64,000 nucleotides of DNA. Source: Desulfotomaculaceae bacterium (GTDB lineage Bacteria; Bacillota; Desulfotomaculia; Desulfotomaculales; Pelotomaculaceae). The stretch covers positions 1 to 64,000 of the forward strand of contig JAQVOH010000005.1 of NCBI GenBank assembly GCA_028702695.1, written 5' to 3'. Position 1 is the first letter of the stretch. Each line of letters starts with the position of its first letter. A program made the translations under genes and the position numbers. Positions 52,761 to 61,026 of this stretch are shown in pieces. Under the pieces are notes generated by a model that did no database searches, had not been told where the DNA came from, and saw only the letters and a program-made list of their open reading frames with translations.

Positions 52761-54074
52761 TTGGAAATGTCTTTCGTGCAAATTTTATTTCTGCTGTTTC
52801 TTGCTTACGCTGTTGCGCCAACTGCTCTAATCCGCTTCGGTAGGGTCGGCGCCATTTCCCGCGCTCCCAAAGGGGACGGCAGGGTTGTCCTCACCTTCGA
52901 TGACGGCCCGGATCCTTTCTACACACCACAGATACTGGAAATTCTCAGTGACCACCAGGTAAAAGCCTGTTTCTTTGTGGTCGGTACAAAAGCCAGGGCC
53001 AACCCGGAACTGTTAAGGCAGATCATAAAAGCCGGTCATGAGATTGGCAATCATGGTTTTTGGCATAAGCCGGTCTGGTTCTTTGGGCCAGTCTCGACGG
53101 CCAGAGATATTAATGAGACTAACCGTACGATAGAGGAGTTCACCGGGCAAAAGGTACGGTATTGCCGCCCGGCCTGGGGGCTCTTCAACCTTTTTTCCAT
53201 AGTCTATTACCAGCTCAAAGGATTAAAAGTGGTGCTCTGGACTTTTATGAGCTGGGACTGGACCAAAGGGGCCACGCCGGAAAGCATCACCCATAAAGTA
53301 TTAAAGCGGGCTCGTGACGGATCCATCCTGCTCTTGCACGACTGCGATAAGACCACCGGTGCAGCCAAAGGCGGTCCGGCACAGGTTATAGCGGCGCTTC
53401 CCAAGATCCTGGCGGGACTTCAGCAGCGGGGCTTGCGTATTGTCCCACTGGAGGAAACTATCAAGGGGAATAGCGGTCTGACTTTTAAAAAATGCTTCCG
53501 GCGGGTGTGGGGCATATACGACTGGGCTATCCGGAAGTTAAGCGGTATCCGGGACCTGACCGAAGGTAAAAGTTCTTTTTACAGGTTCGCCCTCAGGCGC
53601 TACAGAGGTAAGGACTGGCTCATGCCGGACGGCAGCGTGTTGAAAGCTGGAGAAACCTACCTGGAACTACATATCAACAATGATCACCTGCTTACAACCA
53701 TCGGGGAAAATGTCAAAGTCGAGCGGGCGGCCCTGATCACGCTGCGGGAAGTTCGCAGCGAACTCCCTGTCGTAGCCCAACTGCTGAACAAAGACAACCG
53801 TTACAGCCAGATAAAGGTACTCTTGGCCATCACCCTGCTCCACCGCGGTACCGAACGCCTCGGGTTCACCGCCTATGACATGCCACAGGGACCTTTACGT
53901 ACTCTGATCAGCTGGTATGAACGCTGGCTGCTCGGACTATACCACCCGGGCGGTTTTAAAAAGCTGGGAGCTTACCGGGATAAACTTGTACCCAAATATA
54001 TTGTTATGACCAGACAGGATTTGATGCAACGCTACCTGCCTGCCGATTCCCCCGCCTCTAACGGGGCCGGATAG
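52761..54074 (+). CDS. Polysaccharide deacetylase with YkoP-like C-terminal domain
   Basis: The 437-residue protein has an N-terminal membrane segment (about 3-20). The NodB-homology domain (about 35-235) shows VVLTFDDGPDPFYTPQILEI, AGHEIGNHGFWH, RYCRPAWGLFN and ILLLHDCDKT. It ends with a domain (about 265-430; FYRFALRRYRGKDWLMPDGS, YLELHINNDHL) like Bacillus YkoP. It would deacetylate glycan in the wall. The TTG start has AAAGGAG. Confidence 0.87.
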   Translation: MEMSFVQILFLLFLAYAVAPTALIRFGRVGAISRAPKGDGRVVLTFDDGPDPFYTPQILEILSDHQVKACFFVVGTKARANPELLRQIIKAGHEIGNHGFWHKPVWFFGPVSTARDINETNRTIEEFTGQKVRYCRPAWGLFNLFSIVYYQLKGLKVVLWTFMSWDWTKGATPESITHKVLKRARDGSILLLHDCDKTTGAAKGGPAQVIAALPKILAGLQQRGLRIVPLEETIKGNSGLTFKKCFRRVWGIYDWAIRKLSGIRDLTEGKSSFYRFALRRYRGKDWLMPDGSVLKAGETYLELHINNDHLLTTIGENVKVERAALITLREVRSELPVVAQLLNKDNRYSQIKVLLAITLLHRGTERLGFTAYDMPQGPLRTLISWYERWLLGLYHPGGFKKLGAYRDKLVPKYIVMTRQDLMQRYLPADSPASNGAG

Positions 54075-54225
54075 TCACAGTCTGTTACAAGTAACCAGAG
54101 CTACTCACAATAAGGTTTGTCGCAAGGCACAGGTGTATTGTTAGTCGTAAGACGTGGGATGCAGTTATATCCGGAGTGAGTGTTATTGTTATTAACTCTT
54201 TATTTAACGAACGAGGTGGAGAGTT

Positions 54226-55656
54226 TTGAACCATAAGGCCCTTGGCGCAGAACTTAAGAGGATTTTCCCCCCGGAACGGGTTCTCATCTCTGAACTTGAG
54301 CGCAAGATGTACAGCTACGACAGCTCGTTCCTGGCTAGGTTCCACAGTTTCGTGCCGGATGCGGTGGTACTGCCCCAATCCACTAAAGAAGTATCCGCCT
54401 TAATGAAAATGGTCTCAGACCGGGGCATACCGGTAATTCCACGTGGCGCCGGCAGCGGTGAGACCTGCGGCTGCCTGGCTGTGCGTGGTGGAATTGTTGT
54501 CGATCTCTCCGCCTGGGATACCATCGAGGAGGTTGACGTAGCCAACATGCAGGTTTTTGCCAGGCCAGGGGTAGTCCACTATAAGCTTAACGAACACCTG
54601 GCAGGCTTCGGCCTGTTCTTCCCACCCGACCCCGGCAGCACCCGCATGTGCACCATCGGCGGGATGGTCGCCAATAATTCCAGCGGCCTGCGGGCGGTTA
54701 AATATGGAACCACGGAACAGTACGTACTCGGCCTGGAGGTGATCCTGCCGGACGGTCAGGTCATCCAGACCGGCGGCGCCAACAACTGCCGGGCTTTGAA
54801 AAACGTCTCGGGACTCAACCTGACTAAACTGTTCGTGGGGTCGGAAGGCATCCTGGGTATTATCACCAGGCTCCGCCTGCGGGTATGGCCGCGCCCCAAG
54901 GCGCGCGGCATAGCCATGGCAGTATTCAACGAACTGGACCAAGCCCCGGCAGCCGTCCTTGACGTGTACCAGTCCGGCATACTCCCCTCCGGCATCGAAA
55001 TCCTTGACACCTCGGCCATACAAGCCATCAACATGTATAAACCCGAAATTAACCTCCCCACTGCCGAGGCTATCCTCATTTTTGAAGTTGACGGCAACCC
55101 GGCGGGGGTTGCCTGGGAAGGGCAGCAGATTGTTGAAATCGTTGGCCGGCGTGCTGTTTCCGTGGAATGGGCCACCGACCCGGCCAGAATGGCCGACCTC
55201 TGGCGAGGCCGCAGTGTTGTGGCCGTCGCCGCAGCCAGACTACGTCAGGACGGCAGCAGGATTTTCGCGGGGGAGGACATCAGCGTCCCCTTAAGCCGGG
55301 TAACCGAGACCCTTCTAAGTATTAAGGAGTTGAGCCGGAAATACGATGTGGCTGTGGTAAACTACGGCCACATCGGCGATGGCAATATCCATACCGCCCC
55401 CGTAATTAACCTGGACAGCAGCACTGAGATACAACGGGCCAATGCCCTGGTTGACGATATCCACCGTTTGGCCATTGAAATGGGCGGCTCTACTACCGGT
55501 GAGCATGGGGTGGGCGCCGTAAGAAACCAGTACGCTCTGGACGAACATGGTGAAGCGGTACACGTCATGAAACGCCTGAAGAAAGTGTTGGACCCACAAA
55601 ACATCATGAACCCCGGCAAACTTTTACCCCCGGAAGGGGGCCAGGACCTTGTCTGA
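54226..55656 (+). CDS. FAD-linked oxidase, GlcD-like
   Basis: The 476-residue protein has an N-terminal FAD_binding_4 domain (VLPQSTKEVSALMKMV, IPRGAGSGETCGC, PPDPGSTRMCTIGGMVANNS, VGSEGILGIITRLRLRVWP) and a C-terminal FAD-oxidase domain ending with NYGHIGDGNIHTAPVINLD and STTGEHGVG. It oxidises a 2-hydroxy acid such as glycolate or lactate. The next gene encodes the Fe-S partner, with an eight-base overlap. The TTG start has GGTGGAGAG. The electron acceptor is probably membrane-bound or an ETF. Confidence 0.9.
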   Translation: MNHKALGAELKRIFPPERVLISELERKMYSYDSSFLARFHSFVPDAVVLPQSTKEVSALMKMVSDRGIPVIPRGAGSGETCGCLAVRGGIVVDLSAWDTIEEVDVANMQVFARPGVVHYKLNEHLAGFGLFFPPDPGSTRMCTIGGMVANNSSGLRAVKYGTTEQYVLGLEVILPDGQVIQTGGANNCRALKNVSGLNLTKLFVGSEGILGIITRLRLRVWPRPKARGIAMAVFNELDQAPAAVLDVYQSGILPSGIEILDTSAIQAINMYKPEINLPTAEAILIFEVDGNPAGVAWEGQQIVEIVGRRAVSVEWATDPARMADLWRGRSVVAVAAARLRQDGSRIFAGEDISVPLSRVTETLLSIKELSRKYDVAVVNYGHIGDGNIHTAPVINLDSSTEIQRANALVDDIHRLAIEMGGSTTGEHGVGAVRNQYALDEHGEAVHVMKRLKKVLDPQNIMNPGKLLPPEGGQDLV

Positions 55657-56866
55657 GGCTCTGAAAGGGCTAAAAGAACAGTACCTGCGCTGCGTGCGCT
55701 GCGGTCAGTGCCGCTCGGTCTGCCCAGTTTTTGAGGTCGTCCGTAACGAGACGGCCACACCGCGCGGCAAGGTTTTCCTGGCCCACCTGCTGGCAACCGG
55801 TGAATTAGAGGCGACCTCCCAGGTTCAGGCCCAACTCTCCAGGTGTCTCCTCTGCCGCTCCTGTTCAAAAGAATGTCCTTCCGCCATTCCCGTCCACCAA
55901 ATCGTGACCGCTGCCCGTGCCGAGCTCGCTGAGAAAACACCTTCCCCGACGAAAAGGCTGGTATTCAAGAAAATTTGGGCCAGGCCACGCCGCCTGGCCC
56001 TGGCAGCAAGGCTAACCCGAACTATCCAGGCGCTAGGCCTGGACAGGCTGGGGCTCTCTCTTCGTATGCTCCCCCCTGGTTTTGCGCTGCCCGGGCGCCT
56101 GCCCCGCCGCCCAGCGCATACGACCATCCCAGCCATAAACCCGGCCATTGGAGAAACCAGGCTGCGGGTGGGCTATTTCCTGGGCTGCTCCACCAATTTC
56201 ATGTTTCCCGGTGTAGCAGCAAGTACAGTAGCAGTCCTCTCCCGCCTCGGCTGTGAAGTGGTTATCCCACCGGAATTAAAATGCTGCGGCCTGCCTCAAC
56301 TGGCAAGCGGCGAAGCAGCTGCCGCCTCCGCCCTGGCCTCAGCCAACAGCGAAGTCTTTCGGCTTCTGAAAGTGCAGACCGTGGTTAGTGACTGCGCTTC
56401 CTGCACCGTAGCCTTGAAGGAGACTCCGGAATTTGCCGGGATTAAGGTAACCGAACTATCGGAACTGCTGCTTGAATTGGTTACAAAGTACAGCCCGGGG
56501 TTTAGACAAATTCAAAAACCGGTAACCTATCACTATCCCTGCCACCTTTCTAAAGCACAGGGGATTACAGAGGCACCACGAGACCTGCTGCTTCTTACCT
56601 GCAGGGACTTCAGGGAAATGGACAGCGCTACGGACTGCTGCGGCAGTGGGGGCACCTTTGCCCTGTACCACTACCAGACCAGCATGGCCATCCTGGACAA
56701 GAAAATTGCCGCCATTAAAAAAAGCGGGGCGGAGATCGTCGCGACCTCCTGCCCCACCTGCATCATGCAACTGCGACATGGCTTGGCCAGGCACGGCTAT
56801 AAAATCGATGTGGTCCATTCGGTCGAGTTGCTGGAAAAGTCCTTTGAACATGAGACTTTATTGTAA
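55649..56866 (+). CDS. Fe-S oxidoreductase, GlcF-like (CCG domains)
   Basis: The 405-residue protein has two 4Fe-4S ferredoxin motifs (CVRCGQCRSVCPVFEV and CLLCRSCSKECPSAIP) and two cysteine-rich CCG domains (CCGLPQLASGEAAAA, CCGSGGTFALYH, SCPTCIMQLRHGLA). It passes electrons from the FAD subunit. The start (TTG) overlaps the upstream gene by eight bases. The two genes form one operon. Confidence 0.92.
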   Translation: MSEALKGLKEQYLRCVRCGQCRSVCPVFEVVRNETATPRGKVFLAHLLATGELEATSQVQAQLSRCLLCRSCSKECPSAIPVHQIVTAARAELAEKTPSPTKRLVFKKIWARPRRLALAARLTRTIQALGLDRLGLSLRMLPPGFALPGRLPRRPAHTTIPAINPAIGETRLRVGYFLGCSTNFMFPGVAASTVAVLSRLGCEVVIPPELKCCGLPQLASGEAAAASALASANSEVFRLLKVQTVVSDCASCTVALKETPEFAGIKVTELSELLLELVTKYSPGFRQIQKPVTYHYPCHLSKAQGITEAPRDLLLLTCRDFREMDSATDCCGSGGTFALYHYQTSMAILDKKIAAIKKSGAEIVATSCPTCIMQLRHGLARHGYKIDVVHSVELLEKSFEHETLL

Positions 56867-56956
56867 CTGAACTATACACAGTAACATATTATAGCAAATA
56901 TAGGAACGGAGCACATTTACATAATATAATCATTTTTAACAAGGAGGTCTTTATGA

Positions 56957-57079
56957 ATGGCCGACTCATTAGCTGCTCAGCGCAGGCAATCCTTTTTTGC
57001 CAACTTCTTGGCTTTTTTTTCATTCATAATATCAGCCGTTAAGTTTTTCTTCCGTTTGCTTAACCGATTGGTTGGCTAA
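56957..57079 (+). CDS. Small hydrophobic basic protein
   Basis: This 40-residue frame starts at ATG nine bases after a strong AAGGAGG. It reads MADSLAAQRRQSFFANFLAF, then FSFIISAVKFFFRLLNRLVG. It is an amphipathic or membrane peptide with a basic tail. A terminator follows directly. Another ATG five bases earlier in another frame gives 29 residues and is less likely. No family is recognised. Confidence 0.55.
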   Translation: MADSLAAQRRQSFFANFLAFFSFIISAVKFFFRLLNRLVG

Positions 57080-57084
57080 AATTC

Positions 57085-57109
57085 AAGCCGGAGCTACCCG
57101 GCTTTTTTG
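57085..57109 (+). terminator. Terminator after the small hydrophobic gene
   Basis: AAGCCGG, AGCTA and CCCGGCTT form a stem followed by TTTTTTG. It ends the plus-strand unit and lies just before the YkgJ-type gene end. Confidence 0.8.
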
Positions 57110-57125
57110 TTGCAAATCATGTTTT

Positions 57126-57656
57126 TTAGAACAATTTTTTCCACGGTTCACCTTGCTCCCGGTCAAGGCGCCGTGACTCCCACTCCACATCATCCCTAAT
57201 TAACGGCTCCTGCAAAAGCTCCTCCCAGGCCAACCGGGTCCGGGCCAGGAAGCGGCGCTCAAGAAGCCCCAGGTCGCCCGCCTTAACCAGCGGGCAAAGC
57301 AGGGAGGCCGCCTGGTCAAGCCTCATCTCAAGCTTTCCGTCAGGAGTTAGGTAAGGCACGACGGGAAAAGTCCGGCAGGCGAAAGGTCTTTTGTCTCTCG
57401 GACAAGCGCCGTTACAACTGACAAAGCTAACGCTGCCGGTCCAACTCGGGCAAAACTCGTATTCCTCCGTAGAGTGCTCCTGCCAGCACAACCATTCCTC
57501 GTTTTTGCTGAACATTATCTCCTCACCCGGCAGCAGGTACATACCCACCCCCTGCTCCCATTCAGAACAGCAGGCTGAGCCGCAGATTTTGCCGCAATCC
57601 GCCGCCAGGGGCGTTACATCCTCTAAAAGCCTGTAAATTCTTTTCCAGTTAATCAT
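57126..57656 (-). CDS. YkgJ-type cysteine-rich protein
   Basis: The 176-residue protein has many cysteines in the YkgJ-type pattern: CGKICGSACCSEWEQG, then GACPRDKRPFACRTFPVVPY and LLCPLVKAGDL. The family is thought to bind zinc or an Fe-S cluster. The function is unknown. It lies next to an HtrA gene, read in the same direction, and ends 47 bases from the small hydrophobic gene. Confidence 0.7.
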   Translation of the reverse strand: MINWKRIYRLLEDVTPLAADCGKICGSACCSEWEQGVGMYLLPGEEIMFSKNEEWLCWQEHSTEEYEFCPSWTGSVSFVSCNGACPRDKRPFACRTFPVVPYLTPDGKLEMRLDQAASLLCPLVKAGDLGLLERRFLARTRLAWEELLQEPLIRDDVEWESRRLDREQGEPWKKLF

Positions 57657-57686
57657 CCACGCGCTCCTGAAGCTATTACAAATATT

Positions 57687-58838
57687 TTAATTGATATTCC
57701 TGGGCTTATCTGTGACGGTTATGTTAACAGTGCGAAGCTGCCTGTTGCGAATCACGAGGGCATTAACCCCGGCGTTGACCTGACAGGCTTTAATAACAGC
57801 AACCAGGTCATCTGCGTTGCCGATCTTGTTCCCGTTGAATTCCATAATCACGTCACCCTGCCGCAAACCTGCTTTTTCCGCCGGGCTGCCACTGATAACG
57901 CCTACTACCAGCGCTCCTTCAGTCTTATCAAGCCCCAGGGAACGAATGGTATCTTCGTCCAGGGAACGAACCTGCACACCTATCCAAGGCCGTACAGCAA
58001 TGACGTTATTTTTGAGGTCCTCCAGCACTCTTGCTACGGTACTGGTAGGGATGGCAAAACCGATCCCCTGGGCCTCGGCGTTGATGGCAGTATTAATCCC
58101 CACCACTTCACCCCGCAGGTTCAGGAGAGGCCCTCCGCTGTTGCCGGGGTTGATGGAGGCGTCGGTCTGGAGCAGGTTTTCGTACTGGCGGTCATTCACC
58201 GCAATAGGTCGTCCCTTGGCGCTGATCACACCGGTCGTGACTGTGTGATCCAGGCCGTAAGGATTACCAATAGCAATGACCCAGTTGCCGACCCTGATCT
58301 GGTCTGAGTTGCCCATGGGCAGGAAAGGTAAGTCCTTACCTGCATCCAGTTTTAGCAGGGCAAGGTCCAAATCGTAGTCAGCGCCGACAACCCTGGCCGG
58401 CAGCTCCTGGTCAAAACCGGTTACGGTGACGGTAATCTCATCGGCCCCGTCAACAACATGCTCATTGGTTAAAACATAGCCGTCCGCTGACATAATAAAC
58501 CCTGAGCCCAGACCCTCTTGCTCCTGTTGCCTTTGGGGAAGCTCGAAAAACTGGCGGAAAAACGGGTCATCCATTAAGGGATTGCCGGAACCTTCGGTAT
58601 TTACCCGAGTCGCTATCTTCACCACAGCAGGGCTGGTTTGAGACACTACATCGGCGATGGCATCAGGCCCCACCCCCGGCAGCTGTTCGGCAGTAGCAAG
58701 ACCGCCTCCCCTATCTCCCTGCTTTGTGGGATATAAATCCCTGACAAGCTGGCAACCTCCGGTGAACATCACTCCAGCAATTAAAGCTGCCAGCGCAACA
58801 ATAACAAGAGTACGTCTCCAGTTTGTATACAAACCCAT
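57687..58838 (-). CDS. HtrA/DegP-like serine protease with PDZ domain
   Basis: The 383-residue protein has an N-terminal membrane or lipid anchor (VIVALAALIAGVMFTGGC), then a trypsin-like domain with His127 (VLTNEHVVDG), Asp158 (DYDLDLALLKLD) and Ser234 (SINPGNSGGPLLN). A single PDZ domain ends it (GVQVRSLDEDTIRSLGL, VISGSPAEKAGLRQGDVIM). It degrades or refolds damaged envelope proteins. Whether it is released or membrane-bound is not decided by the sequence. Confidence 0.93.
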   Translation of the reverse strand: MGLYTNWRRTLVIVALAALIAGVMFTGGCQLVRDLYPTKQGDRGGGLATAEQLPGVGPDAIADVVSQTSPAVVKIATRVNTEGSGNPLMDDPFFRQFFELPQRQQEQEGLGSGFIMSADGYVLTNEHVVDGADEITVTVTGFDQELPARVVGADYDLDLALLKLDAGKDLPFLPMGNSDQIRVGNWVIAIGNPYGLDHTVTTGVISAKGRPIAVNDRQYENLLQTDASINPGNSGGPLLNLRGEVVGINTAINAEAQGIGFAIPTSTVARVLEDLKNNVIAVRPWIGVQVRSLDEDTIRSLGLDKTEGALVVGVISGSPAEKAGLRQGDVIMEFNGNKIGNADDLVAVIKACQVNAGVNALVIRNRQLRTVNITVTDKPRNIN

Positions 58839-58999
58839 TACCTCCTGCCCAGTATTCCATAATTATCATAGCACAAGTTTTTTTCTAAACAATGAAGAAA
58901 TTTCAAATAATGCCATCAGGCAATATGTTTTGTCGCGATGTCACAATAAAGCGCTTAGCCGGGTTATATAGTACAGGTACAAAAAGGTGGGTTTATTTT

Positions 59000-59668
59000 A
59001 TGACTTTTAGACACCAAAAGGTTGCCCCGTGGCTGCTTATCGCTGCAGGATTAACTGTCGGACTGTTTGCTGTCGACTGCTTTGTCCAGAAAAAGGGAAC
59101 GGCATATATCGTCGCTCAGAGCAGTTGCCCCAACCTTCAGGCGGCTGTCGTTTTGGGCGCTTATGCTTCGCCAGACGGCTGGCTCTGTCCTATGCTCGCG
59201 GACAGGGTAACAACTGCAGTGGAGCTCTATAAGGACCAGCGTGTGCAAAAAATTATCATGTCGGGTGACCACGGCCAAACAGACTACGACGAGGTTAACC
59301 AGATGCGCAGGTTCGCGGAAAAATTAGGAGTACCACCTGAGGATATTTTCATGGACCACGCCGGCTTCTCCACTTTTGACAGCATGTACCGGGCTAAGCA
59401 GGTTTTTTTGGTGGATTCCGCAGTGGTGGTCACCCAGTCCTACCACCTGCCGAGGGCAGTTTACTCCGCCAGGGCTCTAGGCATTGAGGCTATCGGAGTG
59501 TCCGCCGACAGGCAATTGTACGCTGGCTCCGGATTTTACAACCTGCGGGAAATCCCGGCCCGGCTTAAAATCTTCGCCCAAATCCACCTACTCCATGCCA
59601 AACCACGCTTTCTGGGTGAAGCAATACCCGTCAGTGGCGACGGACGGCAAACCCGGGACGGACTCTAA
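59000..59668 (+). CDS. SanA/YdcF-family (DUF218) membrane protein
   Basis: With the ATG at 59000 the protein has 222 residues. It has an N-terminal helix (VAPWLLIAAGLTVGLFAVDC) and the DUF218 fold (AAVVLGAYASPDGWLCPMLA, DRVTTAVELY, KIIMSGDHGQTDYDEV, SAVVVTQSYHLPRAVYSARA). The family is linked to vancomycin resistance and envelope barrier in E. coli. The function is not fixed. An upstream frame extension to 58892 lacks a ribosome binding site. Confidence 0.83.
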   Translation: MTFRHQKVAPWLLIAAGLTVGLFAVDCFVQKKGTAYIVAQSSCPNLQAAVVLGAYASPDGWLCPMLADRVTTAVELYKDQRVQKIIMSGDHGQTDYDEVNQMRRFAEKLGVPPEDIFMDHAGFSTFDSMYRAKQVFLVDSAVVVTQSYHLPRAVYSARALGIEAIGVSADRQLYAGSGFYNLREIPARLKIFAQIHLLHAKPRFLGEAIPVSGDGRQTRDGL

Positions 59669-59906
59669 GCCAGCTGAGTCGATGATAATCTCCCCCCTCT
59701 CATTGAGTTTCAGAAAAACCCTCACAAACACCCTTAAGCCTACCGTAGGATTTCTTATGTAGTCTTCTGTTTAAAAAGGGAAATAATACGCAATAACGGC
59801 TTCACACAGTAATTGACCATGTTTTTGAATCCAGCCAAGTCACAACTTGCAGGATTTTAAAAATGTATAAGGAAGTAGTATCTAATCAAGGAAAGGGGTG
59901 TTGGGT

Positions 59907-60317
59907 ATGTATAAGAAGATACTTATCCCCATCGACGGTTCTGAGAAAGCGTCTTTGGCTGCCCGCCAGGCAGCGGAACTAGCTTTTATACTTGGCTCAG
60001 AGGTTACGCTTTTTCACGTGGTGCCGGTCCTGCCGGTGGATCGTGTTCGCAGCATAGTGCATGAGGAGTCAAGGAGCCAGGGAAAAGAACTGCTGGAACA
60101 GTCAAGAAAGGAATTAGCCGAATTCAATATCTCGATTGACACCGACATGGTTCCCGGCCACCCGGCAGATGCTATTTGTCTAAAGGCAAGGGTTGACAAA
60201 TACGACCTGATAATAATGGGCAGCAGAGGTCTCAGCGGCGTTAAAGGCTACCTGATGGGAAGCGTCAGTAGTGCCGTCACCCGCTATGCTCCTTGCCCGG
60301 TTCTGGTCGTGCGTTGA
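59907..60317 (+). CDS. Universal stress protein, UspA family
   Basis: I place the start at the ATG at 59907 (MYKKILIPIDGSEKASLAAR), giving 136 residues. The ATP-binding pattern GSRGLSGVKGYLMGSVSSAV is present near the C-terminus (GxxG with GS), so this is an ATP-binding Usp. It protects or signals under stress. It precedes a gene of unknown function. Confidence 0.92.
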   Translation: MYKKILIPIDGSEKASLAARQAAELAFILGSEVTLFHVVPVLPVDRVRSIVHEESRSQGKELLEQSRKELAEFNISIDTDMVPGHPADAICLKARVDKYDLIIMGSRGLSGVKGYLMGSVSSAVTRYAPCPVLVVR

Positions 60318-60444
60318 TTAAACCGCAGCCGCCGGCAAAAATGTCTGCTGGGTGCTCCGTTTAAGCAAACCTTTCATATTATGATATATATAGTCTCCCC
60401 TTATAACCAACCAATCAGTTCATCTGGAAAAGGAGGCCTAAACG

Positions 60445-60888
60445 GTGATCAGTGTTGCACTGGCTAAAGAATTAGCGAAGTATTTACCCTGGGAGCCAAA
60501 GGTGGGCGACCTTACCATTGTTTACGGTGATGCCGGAGATGAAATCATTGAACCGATTATGCCCAAGCACGAAAAGGAGAAAAAAATCGTCCTCTCCCTG
60601 CACAACGTCGGTCACCTGGTCTGGCTTCCCAGGCTAACCATGCTGCTTTATGAGTTAAAAAAACGCTCCAACAAGGGTTTTTCACTGACTTACGATAAGG
60701 AAACCGACAAGTGGTACTATAAAGATGAGCGCTTCGAAAGCTGTAACGACAACCCGGAAGATGCGGCAGCCACAGCCTTGCTCAAACTGCTGCATAAAGA
60801 AGGGGTTAACAAAGCTACCCATGAGACCGCGACTTCAACAGGCAGCATACATGCCGCTGACGCAGCACCAGCGAAGGATGAAAAATAA
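60445..60888 (+). CDS. Hypothetical protein
   Basis: This 147-residue protein starts at GTG after AAAGGAGGCC. It has no membrane segment. A conserved-looking core is LSLHNVGHLVWLPRLTMLLY and WYYKDERFESCNDNPEDAAA, and the tail is low complexity (THETATSTGSIHAADAAPAK). I do not recognise a family. It is followed by a clear terminator, and is next to uspA and the Lon-like gene, so it may be linked to stress, but this is speculative. Confidence 0.65.
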   Translation: MISVALAKELAKYLPWEPKVGDLTIVYGDAGDEIIEPIMPKHEKEKKIVLSLHNVGHLVWLPRLTMLLYELKKRSNKGFSLTYDKETDKWYYKDERFESCNDNPEDAAATALLKLLHKEGVNKATHETATSTGSIHAADAAPAKDEK

Positions 60889-60892
60889 AGCG

Positions 60893-60926
60893 ATATGAGT
60901 GCGATTTCAATTGCACTCATATTTTC
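60893..60926 (+). terminator. Terminator after the hypothetical gene
   Basis: ATATGAGTGC and GCACTCATAT form a perfect ten-pair stem with a GATTTCAATT loop, followed by TTTTC. It is AT-rich at the base. It could also work for transcripts from the convergent Lon-like gene. Confidence 0.7.
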
Positions 60927-61026
60927 ATAGCCAGCCTGCAAGGTCGTTTACGGGATAGTCACTTGAAAACACATCCCGATAAGCACTTAGACAGTCCCCA
61001 TTCGATCCATTTAAGGTTTTTTTTAT

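Noticed and set aside
59590-59762. Minus-strand protein-like frame overlapping the end of the SanA-like gene
   Set aside because: It reads plausibly (for example VFVRVFLKLNERGEI) but has no start or ribosome binding site and overlaps a better-supported gene.
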